From Chloroflexota bacterium (GTDB taxonomy: Bacteria; Chloroflexota; Limnocylindria; Limnocylindrales; CSP1-4): 21,464 nt of DNA. Positions 9,799 to 18,614 of this stretch are shown piece after piece. How positions within the stretch are numbered: the stretch's first letter is position 1; every line of letters starts with the position of its first letter. Below the pieces are notes generated by a model. The model was not told where the DNA came from, searched no databases, and worked only from the letters and a program-made list of their open reading frames with translations. Both the position numbers and the translations under genes were made by a program. The DNA is taken from contig JAKAMV010000058.1 of NCBI GenBank assembly GCA_021812735.1, positions 1-21,464 on the forward strand, in the 5' to 3' direction.

Positions 9799-10443
9799 AT
9801 GGCCCTGACGCCGCTCCCCGACGATCTTCTCGACGGCTACCGCCGCTTCCGCGCCGAGCGCTACCCGGCGGAGGCCGAGCGCTACCGCCGGCTGAGCGCG
9901 GAGGGCCAGTCGCCGCGGACGATGGTCATCGCCTGCTCCGACTCCCGCTCGGCGCCGGAGGCGGTGTTCGACGCCGCGCCGGGGGAGCTGTTCGTGGTCC
10001 GCAACGTGGCCGCGCTCGTGCCCGTGTACGCGCCGGACGCGCGGCACCATGCCGCGAGCGCGGCGCTCGAGTACGCCGTGCACGTGCTCGGGGTGAGCAC
10101 GGTCATGGTCCTCGGCCACGGCCGCTGCGGCGGCGTCGGGGCCGCGTTCGGGAACGCCCCGCCGCTCACCGCCACCGACTTCATCGGCGCGTGGGTCGGT
10201 GGCCTGCGCGACCTCGAGGCGCTGCTGGCGCCGGGCGACCTCGCCAGCCCCGAGACGCGCCGGACACGACTCGAGCACCTGACCGTGGAGCAGTCGCTGG
10301 CCAACCTGCGCACGTTCCCGTGGGTGCGCTCGCGCGAGGCCTCCGGGGCGCTGGCGCTGCGGGGCGCCTGGTTCGACATCTCGCTGGGCGAGCTGCACGC
10401 GCTCGGCGCCGACGGCTGGGAGCGCATCCGGGCCGGGGCGTAG
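9799..10443 (+). CDS. Beta-class carbonic anhydrase
   Basis: Zinc enzyme interconverting CO2 and bicarbonate in the cytoplasm. The 214 residues have the zinc ligands of the beta class: Cys46 and the Asp48-Arg50 dyad in ACSDSR, then His107 and Cys110 in GHGRCGGV. LFVVRNVAALVP after the first ligand and the C-terminal EQSLANLRTFPWV are typical of the family, as is the length. There is no signal peptide. The ATG lacks a Shine-Dalgarno but has a promoter-like pair directly upstream. It starts 88 bp from divergent lepA and ends 30 bp before pgi on the same strand. Co-transcription with pgi is possible but not proven. Confidence 0.95.
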   Translation: MALTPLPDDLLDGYRRFRAERYPAEAERYRRLSAEGQSPRTMVIACSDSRSAPEAVFDAAPGELFVVRNVAALVPVYAPDARHHAASAALEYAVHVLGVSTVMVLGHGRCGGVGAAFGNAPPLTATDFIGAWVGGLRDLEALLAPGDLASPETRRTRLEHLTVEQSLANLRTFPWVRSREASGALALRGAWFDISLGELHALGADGWERIRAGA

Positions 10444-10473
10444 TCCGCACGGGCGTCGTACGCTTCGGCTGCC

Positions 10474-12126
10474 ATGACTGAGACCTCCTCCGCCCAGCCC
10501 ATCGACCAGTCCCCCGCCTGGGCCGCCCTGCGGGCCCACCACGCCGCGGTCCGCGACCTCCACCTGCGCGACCTGTTCGCCGCCGACGCCGAGCGCGCGC
10601 GCCGGCTCACCGCGGAGGGCGCCGGGCTGTTCCTCGACTACTCGAAGCACCGCATCACGGCCGACACCGTGCCGCTGCTGCTGGAGCTCGCGAAGACGGC
10701 GAACGTCGAGGCGCGCCGCGAGGCGATGTTCGCGGGCAAGCGGATCAACGTCACCGAGGGCCGCTCGGTGCTGCACACCGCGCTGCGCCTGCCGGCCGAC
10801 GCGAGGCTCGTCGTGGACGGGCACGACGTGGCCGCCGACGTGCACGAGGTGCTCGGCCGCATGGCCGCCTTCGCGGTCCGCGTGCGCGACGGGGAGTGGC
10901 TCGGCCACACGGGCCGGCGCATCCGGAACGTGGTCAACATCGGCATCGGCGGGTCCGACCTCGGCCCCGCGATGGCGACCGAGGCGCTCCGCCACTACAG
11001 CGACCGCTCGATGCGCTTCCGCTTCGTGTCCAACGTGGACGGCACGGACCTGCGCGACGCCGTGATTGACCTCGACCCGGCCGAGACGCTGTTCATCGTC
11101 TCCTCCAAGACGTTCACCACGGTCGAGACGATCACCAACGCCACGTCGGCGCGCGAGTGGCTGCTGGCGGGCCTGGGCGGCGACGGGGCGGCCGTGGCGC
11201 GCCACTTCGTCGCGGTCAGCACCAACGCCGAGAAGGTGCGCGAGTTCGGCATCGACACCGCCAACATGTTCGGCTTCTGGGACTGGGTGGGCGGCCGGTA
11301 CTCGATGGATTCGGCCATCGGCCTGTCGCTGATGGTGGCGATCGGCCCGGACGACTTCGGCGAGATGCTCACGGGCTTCCACGACATGGACGAGCACTTC
11401 CGCTCCGCCCCGCTCGAGCGGAACATGCCGGTCCTGATGGCGCTGCTCGGGATCTGGTACGGGGACTTCTTCGGCTTCGAGAGTCACGCGGTGCTGCCGT
11501 ACAGCCAGGAGCTCAGCCGCTTCCCGGCGTACCTGCAGCAGCTGGACATGGAGTCCAACGGCAAGCACGTCCGGCTGGACGGCTCGCACGTCACCTACGC
11601 AACGGGGCCGATCGTCTGGGGCACCGCGGGCACCAACGGCCAGCACGCCTACTACCAGCTGCTCCACCAGGGCACGCACATCGTGCCCGCGGACCTCATC
11701 GGGTTCGCCAACCCCACCACCGAGGTGGGGCCGCACCACGACCTGCTGATGGCGAACCTGTTCGCCCAGGCCGAGGCGTTCGCGTTCGGCAAGACGCGCG
11801 AGGAGGTCGTGGCGGCGGGGGTGCCCGCGCACCAGGTGAACGCGCGGGTGTTCGAGGGCAACCGGCCCACGTCGGTGATCCTCGCCGACAAGCTCACACC
11901 GCGGATCCTCGGCGCCCTCGTGGCGCTCTACGAGCACAAGGTCTTTGTGCAGGGCGTGATCTGGGGCATCGACAGCTTCGACCAGTGGGGCGTGGAGCTG
12001 GGCAAGGTGCTCGCCACCAAGATCAACGCGGAGCTGGTGGCCGCCGACGACGCCGCCCCGGGCGCGCACGACGGCTCCACCGCGGCGCTGATCGCGCGCT
12101 ACCGGGCGATGCGCCGACGAGGCTGA
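10474..12126 (+). CDS. pgi: Glucose-6-phosphate isomerase
   Basis: Interconverts glucose-6-phosphate and fructose-6-phosphate. The 550 residues match the long (E. coli-like) form. Both family signatures are present: [14 protein letters not shown] and [14 protein letters not shown]. Catalytic residues can be placed: Glu360 in QLDMESNGK, His391 in [14 protein letters not shown] and Lys511 in VELGK. The sugar-phosphate site appears as [11 protein letters not shown] and [11 protein letters not shown]. The ATG at 10474 begins [16 protein letters not shown]; no clear Shine-Dalgarno is seen, and a weak TACGCT (10459-10464) lies 9 nt upstream. The gene lies between carbonic anhydrase and rpsT. The gap-pgk-eno operon lies a few kb away on the other strand. 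Confidence 0.98.
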   Translation: MTETSSAQPIDQSPAWAALRAHHAAVRDLHLRDLFAADAERARRLTAEGAGLFLDYSKHRITADTVPLLLELAKTANVEARREAMFAGKRINVTEGRSVLHTALRLPADARLVVDGHDVAADVHEVLGRMAAFAVRVRDGEWLGHTGRRIRNVVNIGIGGSDLGPAMATEALRHYSDRSMRFRFVSNVDGTDLRDAVIDLDPAETLFIVSSKTFTTVETITNATSAREWLLAGLGGDGAAVARHFVAVSTNAEKVREFGIDTANMFGFWDWVGGRYSMDSAIGLSLMVAIGPDDFGEMLTGFHDMDEHFRSAPLERNMPVLMALLGIWYGDFFGFESHAVLPYSQELSRFPAYLQQLDMESNGKHVRLDGSHVTYATGPIVWGTAGTNGQHAYYQLLHQGTHIVPADLIGFANPTTEVGPHHDLLMANLFAQAEAFAFGKTREEVVAAGVPAHQVNARVFEGNRPTSVILADKLTPRILGALVALYEHKVFVQGVIWGIDSFDQWGVELGKVLATKINAELVAADDAAPGAHDGSTAALIARYRAMRRRG

Positions 12127-12144
12127 CCACCCGCGCGGACGGCC

Positions 12145-12180
12145 GGCGGCGAATCTCCCGCTGGCCGATTCCGCGCCGCC
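12145..12180 (+). terminator. Weak hairpin after pgi
   Basis: GGCGGCGAAT (12145-12154) can pair with ATT...CGCCGCC (12168-12180): a 7-bp GC stem, a 3-nt bulge and 3 more pairs, starting 18 bp after the pgi stop. Only TCT follows rather than a T-run, so termination is uncertain. Confidence 0.3.
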
Positions 12181-12182
12181 TC

Positions 12183-12191
12183 TGCTACCAT
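12183..12191 (+). promoter_or_regulatory. Possible extended -10 element of rpsT
   Basis: TGCTACCAT is an extended -10 (TGnTAnnAT) without a convincing -35. The rpsT start would lie about 83 nt downstream of the predicted transcription start. A closely similar element, TGCTAAGAT, precedes gap, which modestly supports both. Confidence 0.3.
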
Positions 12192-12280
12192 CCGCCTTCG
12201 CGCCTGCGGGCCGTCCTCTTCCGCGCGCGTTGAAAGTTGCACCCATTGCATCTGCAGTCACCGAACGGAGCATTGCCACC

Positions 12281-13054
12281 TTGGCCAGAACGCCTCGGAA
12301 ATGGCAGGGCGCTCGCACCCCGTCCGGGCTGAAGGGCGTCCGCCAGGCTGAGCGCCGGCACGCGATCCTGCAGCCCCGGCGGTCCGCGGCAAAGACCCTG
12401 GTCGCCAAGGCCCTCACCACCGCCACGTCGCAGCCCGAGGGCGCTGACGTGGAGGCCACGCTGGCGGAGGCCATCTCGGCCCTCGATCGCGCGGCCAAGG
12501 TGGGCGCCATCCACCCGAACGCTGCCGCTCGCCGCAAGAGCCGCCTCGCGCGGAAGGTGAACGCTGCGGTCACGGGTCAGGCCGTCGTGAGCAGCCACGT
12601 GGCCAAGAGCACCGGCAAGGCCGCTGCCGCCAAGGCCGCCAAGGCCCGCATCGCAGCTGGCAAGGCCGTCAAGGCCAAGGGCGCGCAGACCGCCGCCGGC
12701 AAGGCCCGCGCGGCACTGTCGCGGACCACCCGCGCTGACGCCGCCGCCGCCCCGGATGCCGCCGCCAAGGCCACGGCTGCTGCGAAGGCCCCGGCCAAGG
12801 CCGCCGCCGCCAAGCCGGCCGCCAAGCCGGCCGCCAAGCCGGCCGCCAAGGCTGCCGGAGCGAAGACTGCCGCCGCCAAGCCGGCCGTCAAGGCCGCCGC
12901 CAAGCCTGCCGCCGCGAAGCCTGCGGCCAAGGCCGCCGCCGCGAAGCCTGCGGCTCCCAAGACGGCCGCCGCCAAGCCGGCCGCCAAGGCCGCCGCCGCG
13001 AAGCCGGCCGCCAAGGCCGCCGCGCCGAAGAAGACCGCCAAGAAGGCGGAGTAG
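12281..13054 (+). CDS. rpsT: Ribosomal protein S20 with a long Ala/Lys/Pro tail
   Basis: Primary 16S rRNA-binding protein of the 30S subunit. Residues 14-96 are an S20 domain: SGLKGVRQAERRHAILQPRR followed by SAAKTLVAKA, and near the end AAKVGAIHPNAAARRKSRLA then RKVN, the typical S20 C-terminal helix. Ordinary S20 is about 85-100 residues and ends there. Here a further 150 or so residues of almost only Ala, Lys and Pro follow, including many AAKPAAK units, ending KKTAKKAE. That tail resembles histone H1 or AlgP-like DNA-binding tails. I chose the TTG at 12281 (CGGAG 10 nt upstream) rather than an earlier in-frame TTG at 12230, because it gives a basic S20-like start, ARTPRKWQGARTPSG. The frame runs uninterrupted through the repeats to a terminator. 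Confidence 0.9.
   Translation: MARTPRKWQGARTPSGLKGVRQAERRHAILQPRRSAAKTLVAKALTTATSQPEGADVEATLAEAISALDRAAKVGAIHPNAAARRKSRLARKVNAAVTGQAVVSSHVAKSTGKAAAAKAAKARIAAGKAVKAKGAQTAAGKARAALSRTTRADAAAAPDAAAKATAAAKAPAKAAAAKPAAKPAAKPAAKAAGAKTAAAKPAVKAAAKPAAAKPAAKAAAAKPAAPKTAAAKPAAKAAAAKPAAKAAAPKKTAKKAE
12766..13047 (+). repeat. Low-complexity GCCGCCAAG/CCGGCC repeats encoding the S20 tail
   Basis: Imperfect repetition of GCCGCCAAG, GCCAAGCCG and GCGAAGCCTGCG units encodes AAK, AKP and AKPA blocks. The clearest exact run is three successive AAGCCGGCCGCC units around 12810-12845. Such DNA is prone to copy-number change and to assembly error, so the exact tail length should be treated with caution. Confidence 0.85.
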
Positions 13055-13083
13055 CGCCAGCCAGGCGCTCCGCGCCCAAGAAG

Positions 13084-13113
13084 AACGCCCCGGTCATCGG
13101 CCGGGGCGTTTTC
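13084..13113 (+). terminator. Intrinsic terminator of rpsT
   Basis: AACGCCCCGG (13084-13093) and CCGGGGCGTT (13101-13110) form a perfect 10-bp stem with a 7-nt loop, ending in TTTT (13109-13112) then C. It starts 29 bp after the rpsT stop. This is the one textbook rho-independent terminator in the window. Confidence 0.9.
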
Positions 13114-13452
13114 GATTCTCCGGCGCCGTCCGCGGCCGGATCCGATCGGCCACGGGTGACAGTGGCACTCGCAACGCTTCGCGTTGAGTTTCGCGCTCGG
13201 GTGCGGGCCTGAACCGTAGATGGCGAGGAATCGCCCGGCGCGCGGGCGCTGCGACCGCTCCCACCCGTAGCTGATCCGAATCGGCGCCAGCGGCAGCCAG
13301 GTCGTCGCAGCACGACTCGTCCTCGCGGTCCGGAAGCCCCGCACGGGCGTCCGCGCCGCGGTCGGCGAAACGCGACGTGACGCGCCCTCCTCGCGGAAGG
13401 CGCGCCACGTGCCGGAAGAGCGACCGCCCGCGCGCAGCGGGCGCCGGCGACT
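13114..13452. other. Intergenic region between converging rpsT and eno, no gene recognised
   Basis: About 340 bp between the rpsT terminator and the eno stop. Both neighbours converge here, so no promoter is required. It contains several small inverted repeats: GGCCG/CGGCC (13134-13151), a tight CAACGC-TTC-GCGTTG hairpin (13172-13186) and CGCGCC/GGCGCG (13381-13404). Open frames across it on both strands have no recognisable domain, and the longest minus-strand one continues through the antisense of the S20 tail. I see no tRNA-like cloverleaf. Confidence 0.6.
13425..13443 (-). terminator. Candidate stem-loop downstream of eno
   Basis: CGCCCGC (13425-13431) and GCGGGCG (13437-13443) make a 7-bp stem with a 5-nt loop, 9 bp beyond the eno stop. 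As after dnaK, there is no U-run in the minus-strand direction. Position is the main support. Confidence 0.4.
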
Positions 13453-16056
<2,604 letters not shown>

Positions 16057-17064
16057 CTAGAGCTTGCCCGCCACGAACCTGGTGAGGTCGGCGACGCGGC
16101 AGCTGTAGCCCCACTCGTTGTCGTACCAGGCGATCACCTTCACGAAGTTGCCGCCGAGGACCATGTTGGACGGCAGGTCCACGATGGAGCTGCGGCTGTC
16201 GCCGCGGTAGTCGCTCGAGACGAGCGGCTCGTCGCTGGCGCCCAGGATCCCGGCGAGCCGGCCGGCGGCCGCGTCGCGGAAGGCCTGGTTGAGCTCCTCG
16301 AGCGTGACGTTCTTCTCCAGCTCGGCCGTGAAGTCCACGACCGAGACGGTGGGCGTCGGGACCCGGAGGCTGAAGCCGTCGAACTTGCCCTTGAGGTCCG
16401 GGATCACGAGCGACAGGGCCTTCGCGGCGCCGGTGGTGGTCGGGATGATGTTGAGGCCGGCGGCGCGGGCGCGGCGCGGGTCCTTGTGGGCGACGTCGAG
16501 GACGCGCTGGTCGTTGGTGTAGCTGTGGATGGTGTTCATCAGGCCGCGCTTGATCACCCAGTTGTCGTGGACGACCTTGGCGGCGGGCGCCAGGCAGTTG
16601 GTGGTGCAGGACGCGTTGCTGATGATGTGGTGCCTGGCCGAGTCGTACTTGTCCTCGTTCACGCCGAGGACGATCGTGATGTCCTCCTTCTTGGCGGGAG
16701 CGGAGATGATGACCTTCTTGGCGCCGGCGGCCACGTGGGCCGCGGCCTTCTCGGCATCGGTGAACAGGCCGGTGGACTCGATCACGATGTCCACGCCCAG
16801 GTCGCCCCACGGGAGGGTGGCCGGGTCCTTGACCTGGAGGACCTTGATCGTCTTGCCGTCGATGACGAGGGCGTCGTCGGTGTGGCTGACCTCGCCCTTG
16901 TAGGCACCGTAGGTGGAGTCATGCTTGAACAGGAGCGCATTGGTCGGGACGTCGACGAGGTCGTTGACGGCGACCACCTCGACCTCGGGCGCGCGCTCGA
17001 TCAGCGCCTTGAGGGACTGGCGGCCGATGCGGCCGAAACCGTTGATGCCGACGCGAACGGTCAT
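16057..17064 (-). CDS. gap: Glyceraldehyde-3-phosphate dehydrogenase
   Basis: Oxidises glyceraldehyde-3-phosphate to 1,3-bisphosphoglycerate. The 335 residues begin [20 protein letters not shown] with the Rossmann GxGxxG, followed by VNDLVD (Asp35, compatible with NAD preference). The active site is [12 protein letters not shown] with the nucleophile Cys153. [24 protein letters not shown] and [12 protein letters not shown] are all present. The ATG at 17064 has AAGGAG 7 nt upstream; the Arg-rich extension in the longer open frame (to 17382) is not GAPDH-like and is leader DNA. It is the first gene of gap-pgk-eno. Its upstream region is unusually long, about 240 bp to the only plausible promoter element. 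Confidence 0.98.
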   Translation of the reverse strand: MTVRVGINGFGRIGRQSLKALIERAPEVEVVAVNDLVDVPTNALLFKHDSTYGAYKGEVSHTDDALVIDGKTIKVLQVKDPATLPWGDLGVDIVIESTGLFTDAEKAAAHVAAGAKKVIISAPAKKEDITIVLGVNEDKYDSARHHIISNASCTTNCLAPAAKVVHDNWVIKRGLMNTIHSYTNDQRVLDVAHKDPRRARAAGLNIIPTTTGAAKALSLVIPDLKGKFDGFSLRVPTPTVSVVDFTAELEKNVTLEELNQAFRDAAAGRLAGILGASDEPLVSSDYRGDSRSSIVDLPSNMVLGGNFVKVIAWYDNEWGYSCRVADLTRFVAGKL

Positions 17065-17381
17065 CCTGATTCTCCTTGTGACTGGGGACGCCCTGCCGTC
17101 GGCCAGCAGGAGCACGGCCGACGCGATGGGATGACGAGCCACGGGACGAGCCCGGCGCGCGACGGGTCGGACACCGACGACGTCGGGAGCGCGGCGGCGG
17201 TCGCCGGACAGGCGGCGGTCGCGGCGGCGATTCCGATGTCTTGAACGCGGCGAGGTGGGAGCAGGGCGAGGTCCTTCGGGCCGAGTGGATCTGAATGCCG
17301 GGAATCTTAGCAGGGGCTCCCGTGCACTCCCCCGATACACGGCCCGTTGGCCCGGGCCGGGCGGACCGCCGCCGAGCACCA
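17065..17381 (-). promoter_or_regulatory. gap upstream region with a possible extended -10
   Basis: About 317 bp with no recognisable gene. On the minus strand, TGCTAAGAT (17304-17312) is an extended -10 (TG-n-TAAGAT), but no clear -35 lies 16-18 bp further upstream. If it is used, the gap mRNA carries a leader of about 230 nt. The leader ends with the strong AAGGAG at 17072-17077. I could not identify a known riboswitch. Confidence 0.3.
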
Positions 17382-17417
17382 TTGAGCCCCCGCCGGACCT
17401 GCCGGACGGGGGCTCAA
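17382..17417 (-). terminator. Strong stem-loop downstream of the DUF5679 gene
   Basis: TTGAGCCCCCG (17382-17392) and CGGGGGCTCAA (17407-17417) form a perfect 11-bp stem. Within the 14-nt interior, CCGG and CCGG can add a further 4 pairs. It lies 22 bp past the DUF5679 stop and upstream of the putative gap promoter, so it probably separates the two units. No U-run follows on the minus strand. Confidence 0.6.
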
Positions 17418-17439
17418 CGCACCGGTTCTGGGTTCGGCG

Positions 17440-17580
17440 TCAGCCGCCGATCTTGAAGACCTTGCCGCCGCAGATCGGGCACGTGCCCTGGATCGCCGGC
17501 TTGCCGTTCTTCATCGTGATCTGCTGCGGGTTCTGGACCTCGACCTTGGCCTTGTCCTTGACGCAGTACGCCTGGGCCAT
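17440..17580 (-). CDS. Small DUF5679-like zinc-ribbon-type protein
   Basis: A 46-residue protein: MAQAYCVKDKAKVEVQNPQQ, then ITMKNGKPAIQGTCPICGGK, ending VFKIGG. The central TMKNGKPAIQGTCPICG matches my recollection of DUF5679, a tiny conserved protein of Chloroflexota and Actinobacteria that usually has two CxxC pairs. Here the second pair is intact (Cys34, Cys37), but in the first only Cys6 remains: position 9 is Asp (YCVKDK) where Cys is expected. Zinc binding may therefore be lost or altered. The ATG has an excellent GGGAGGAG 7 nt upstream, supporting real translation. It has its own spacing (73 bp from udp) and a strong hairpin after the stop. Function unknown. Confidence 0.88.
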   Translation of the reverse strand: MAQAYCVKDKAKVEVQNPQQITMKNGKPAIQGTCPICGGKVFKIGG

Positions 17581-17653
17581 TGCGCGTCTCCTCCCAATTC
17601 GGTGATCCGCGGAAGCGTAGCGCCTCGCGGGCCGCGTCGTGCTGTCCTGGCGC

Positions 17654-18499
17654 TCAGGTTGGAGTCCAGAGCGACGGGCGCCAGCGCACCGCTCCGGCCG
17701 ACTGCTTCTGGCGGTCCAGTTCCGCGAGGACGACCAGGCTCTCGAGCCCGGTCTCCACCACGGCGGCCTCCGCCCTGGTCCTGGCGTCGCCCTCCGCGAA
17801 CTCGCCAGTCCGGCGATTCGCGTAGACGGCGCACACGACGCCGGCGCGACTGCCGCCCAGACCGGCCAGCACCAGAAGCGCCGACGCCTCCATCTCGAAG
17901 TTGAGGATGCCCTGACGGGCCATGTCCTCGGCGAGGTCAGGGTATCGGATGGGGAGATGCGGGATGGGGCGTCCCTGCGCGCCGTAGAAACCGGGCGCGG
18001 TCGCCGTCAGGCCCACATGATGGCGATGGCCGAGCCGGGTCGCCGCCTCCTCCAGCGCCAGCACGGCCTCGTAGTGGGCGACGGCGGGGTAGCCCTCGTG
18101 GACGAACCAGCTCGTCGTGGTCTCGAGGCGCACCGAGCCGGTGGAGATCACGAGGTCGCCAACCTCCATGCCGGGCTGAAGTGCGCCACTGGACCCGATG
18201 CGGATGATCGTCGGCCGGCCCGTGATCGCGAGGATCTCGCTGAGGACGATCTCCACGTTGTCCGCGCCGATGCCGGTGGAGACGCACGACACGCGCAGAC
18301 CGCGATAGGTTCCCGTGGCGGTGGCGAACTCGCGGTGGCGGTGGCGCAGCTCGACGGTGTCGAAGTGGGACGCGATCACCTCCACGCGGTCCTGATCGCC
18401 CGGCAGCAGGATGTACTCGGCGAGGTCGCCCGGCCCGACGCCGATGTGGTACTGGACGTCGCCAGTGGGGACGGCAACGCGGGCGTCGGCATCGGGCAA
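17654..18499 (-). CDS. udp: Uridine phosphorylase (PNP/UDP family 1)
   Basis: Phosphorolysis of uridine to uracil and ribose-1-phosphate. With the chosen TTG start it has 281 residues. Motifs are ILLPGDQDRVEVIASHF (30-46), STGIGADNVEIVLSEI, PTIIRIGSSGALQPGMEVGD (96-115, the phosphate-site signature), FYGAQGRP and FEMEASALLVLAG (Glu204 region). Gln175 and Arg177 in FYGAQGR correspond to the uracil-recognising Gln-x-Arg of E. coli uridine phosphorylase, which favours uridine over purine substrates. The TTG at 18499 is the first plausible start: GGAGG lies 10 nt upstream, and a promoter sits about 50 bp upstream. The longer open frame (to 18883) is Pro/Arg-rich noise overlapping the next gene. 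It could also act on related pyrimidine nucleosides. Confidence 0.9.
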   Translation of the reverse strand: MPDADARVAVPTGDVQYHIGVGPGDLAEYILLPGDQDRVEVIASHFDTVELRHRHREFATATGTYRGLRVSCVSTGIGADNVEIVLSEILAITGRPTIIRIGSSGALQPGMEVGDLVISTGSVRLETTTSWFVHEGYPAVAHYEAVLALEEAATRLGHRHHVGLTATAPGFYGAQGRPIPHLPIRYPDLAEDMARQGILNFEMEASALLVLAGLGGSRAGVVCAVYANRRTGEFAEGDARTRAEAAVVETGLESLVVLAELDRQKQSAGAVRWRPSLWTPT

Positions 18500-18547
18500 G
18501 GGGTGGGGTCCTCCGCTCCGCGAGCGTGGTCCGCTCGGGTTGGCCCG

Positions 18548-18577
18548 AGGATAGGGTCGCGATTCCGCGAGCGTCAA
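18548..18577 (-). promoter_or_regulatory. Promoter of udp
   Basis: On the minus strand TTGACG (18572-18577; 5 of 6) and TATCCT (18548-18553; 4 of 6) are separated by 18 nt, the same spacing as the hrcA promoter. Just downstream, a CGAGCG/CGCTCG hairpin (18521-18537, 5-nt loop) lies in the early leader and could be an operator or an RNA stem. The position supports the TTG start at 18499. Confidence 0.65.
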
Positions 18578-18614
18578 GCGAGGCGGCTGCCGCTCTGGGC
18601 GGCCCGACGGGCGC

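Noticed and set aside
9427..12573. 1048-codon minus-strand open frame opposite carbonic anhydrase and pgi
   Set aside because: Crosses the divergent promoter region and two convincing plus-strand genes; no recognisable domain.
12795..13050. Repetitive region considered as a CRISPR or satellite
   Set aside because: The repeats are contiguous, imperfect and in-frame with S20; there are no spacers and no cas genes.
13172..13186. CAACGC-TTC-GCGTTG hairpin considered as a tRNA arm or terminator
   Set aside because: No surrounding cloverleaf, no CCA end and no T-run; it is not adjacent to a stop on either strand.
12577..13344. Minus-strand open frame with Cys/His (CECHCHP) over the rpsT-eno gap
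   Set aside because: More than half of it is the antisense of the S20 Ala/Lys tail, read as poly-Ala/Gly. It runs through the rpsT terminator, and no family is recognisable.
17065..17382. N-terminal extension of gap to 17382
   Set aside because: The added residues are Arg/Pro-rich and unlike any GAPDH. A strong Shine-Dalgarno and Rossmann start support the ATG at 17064.
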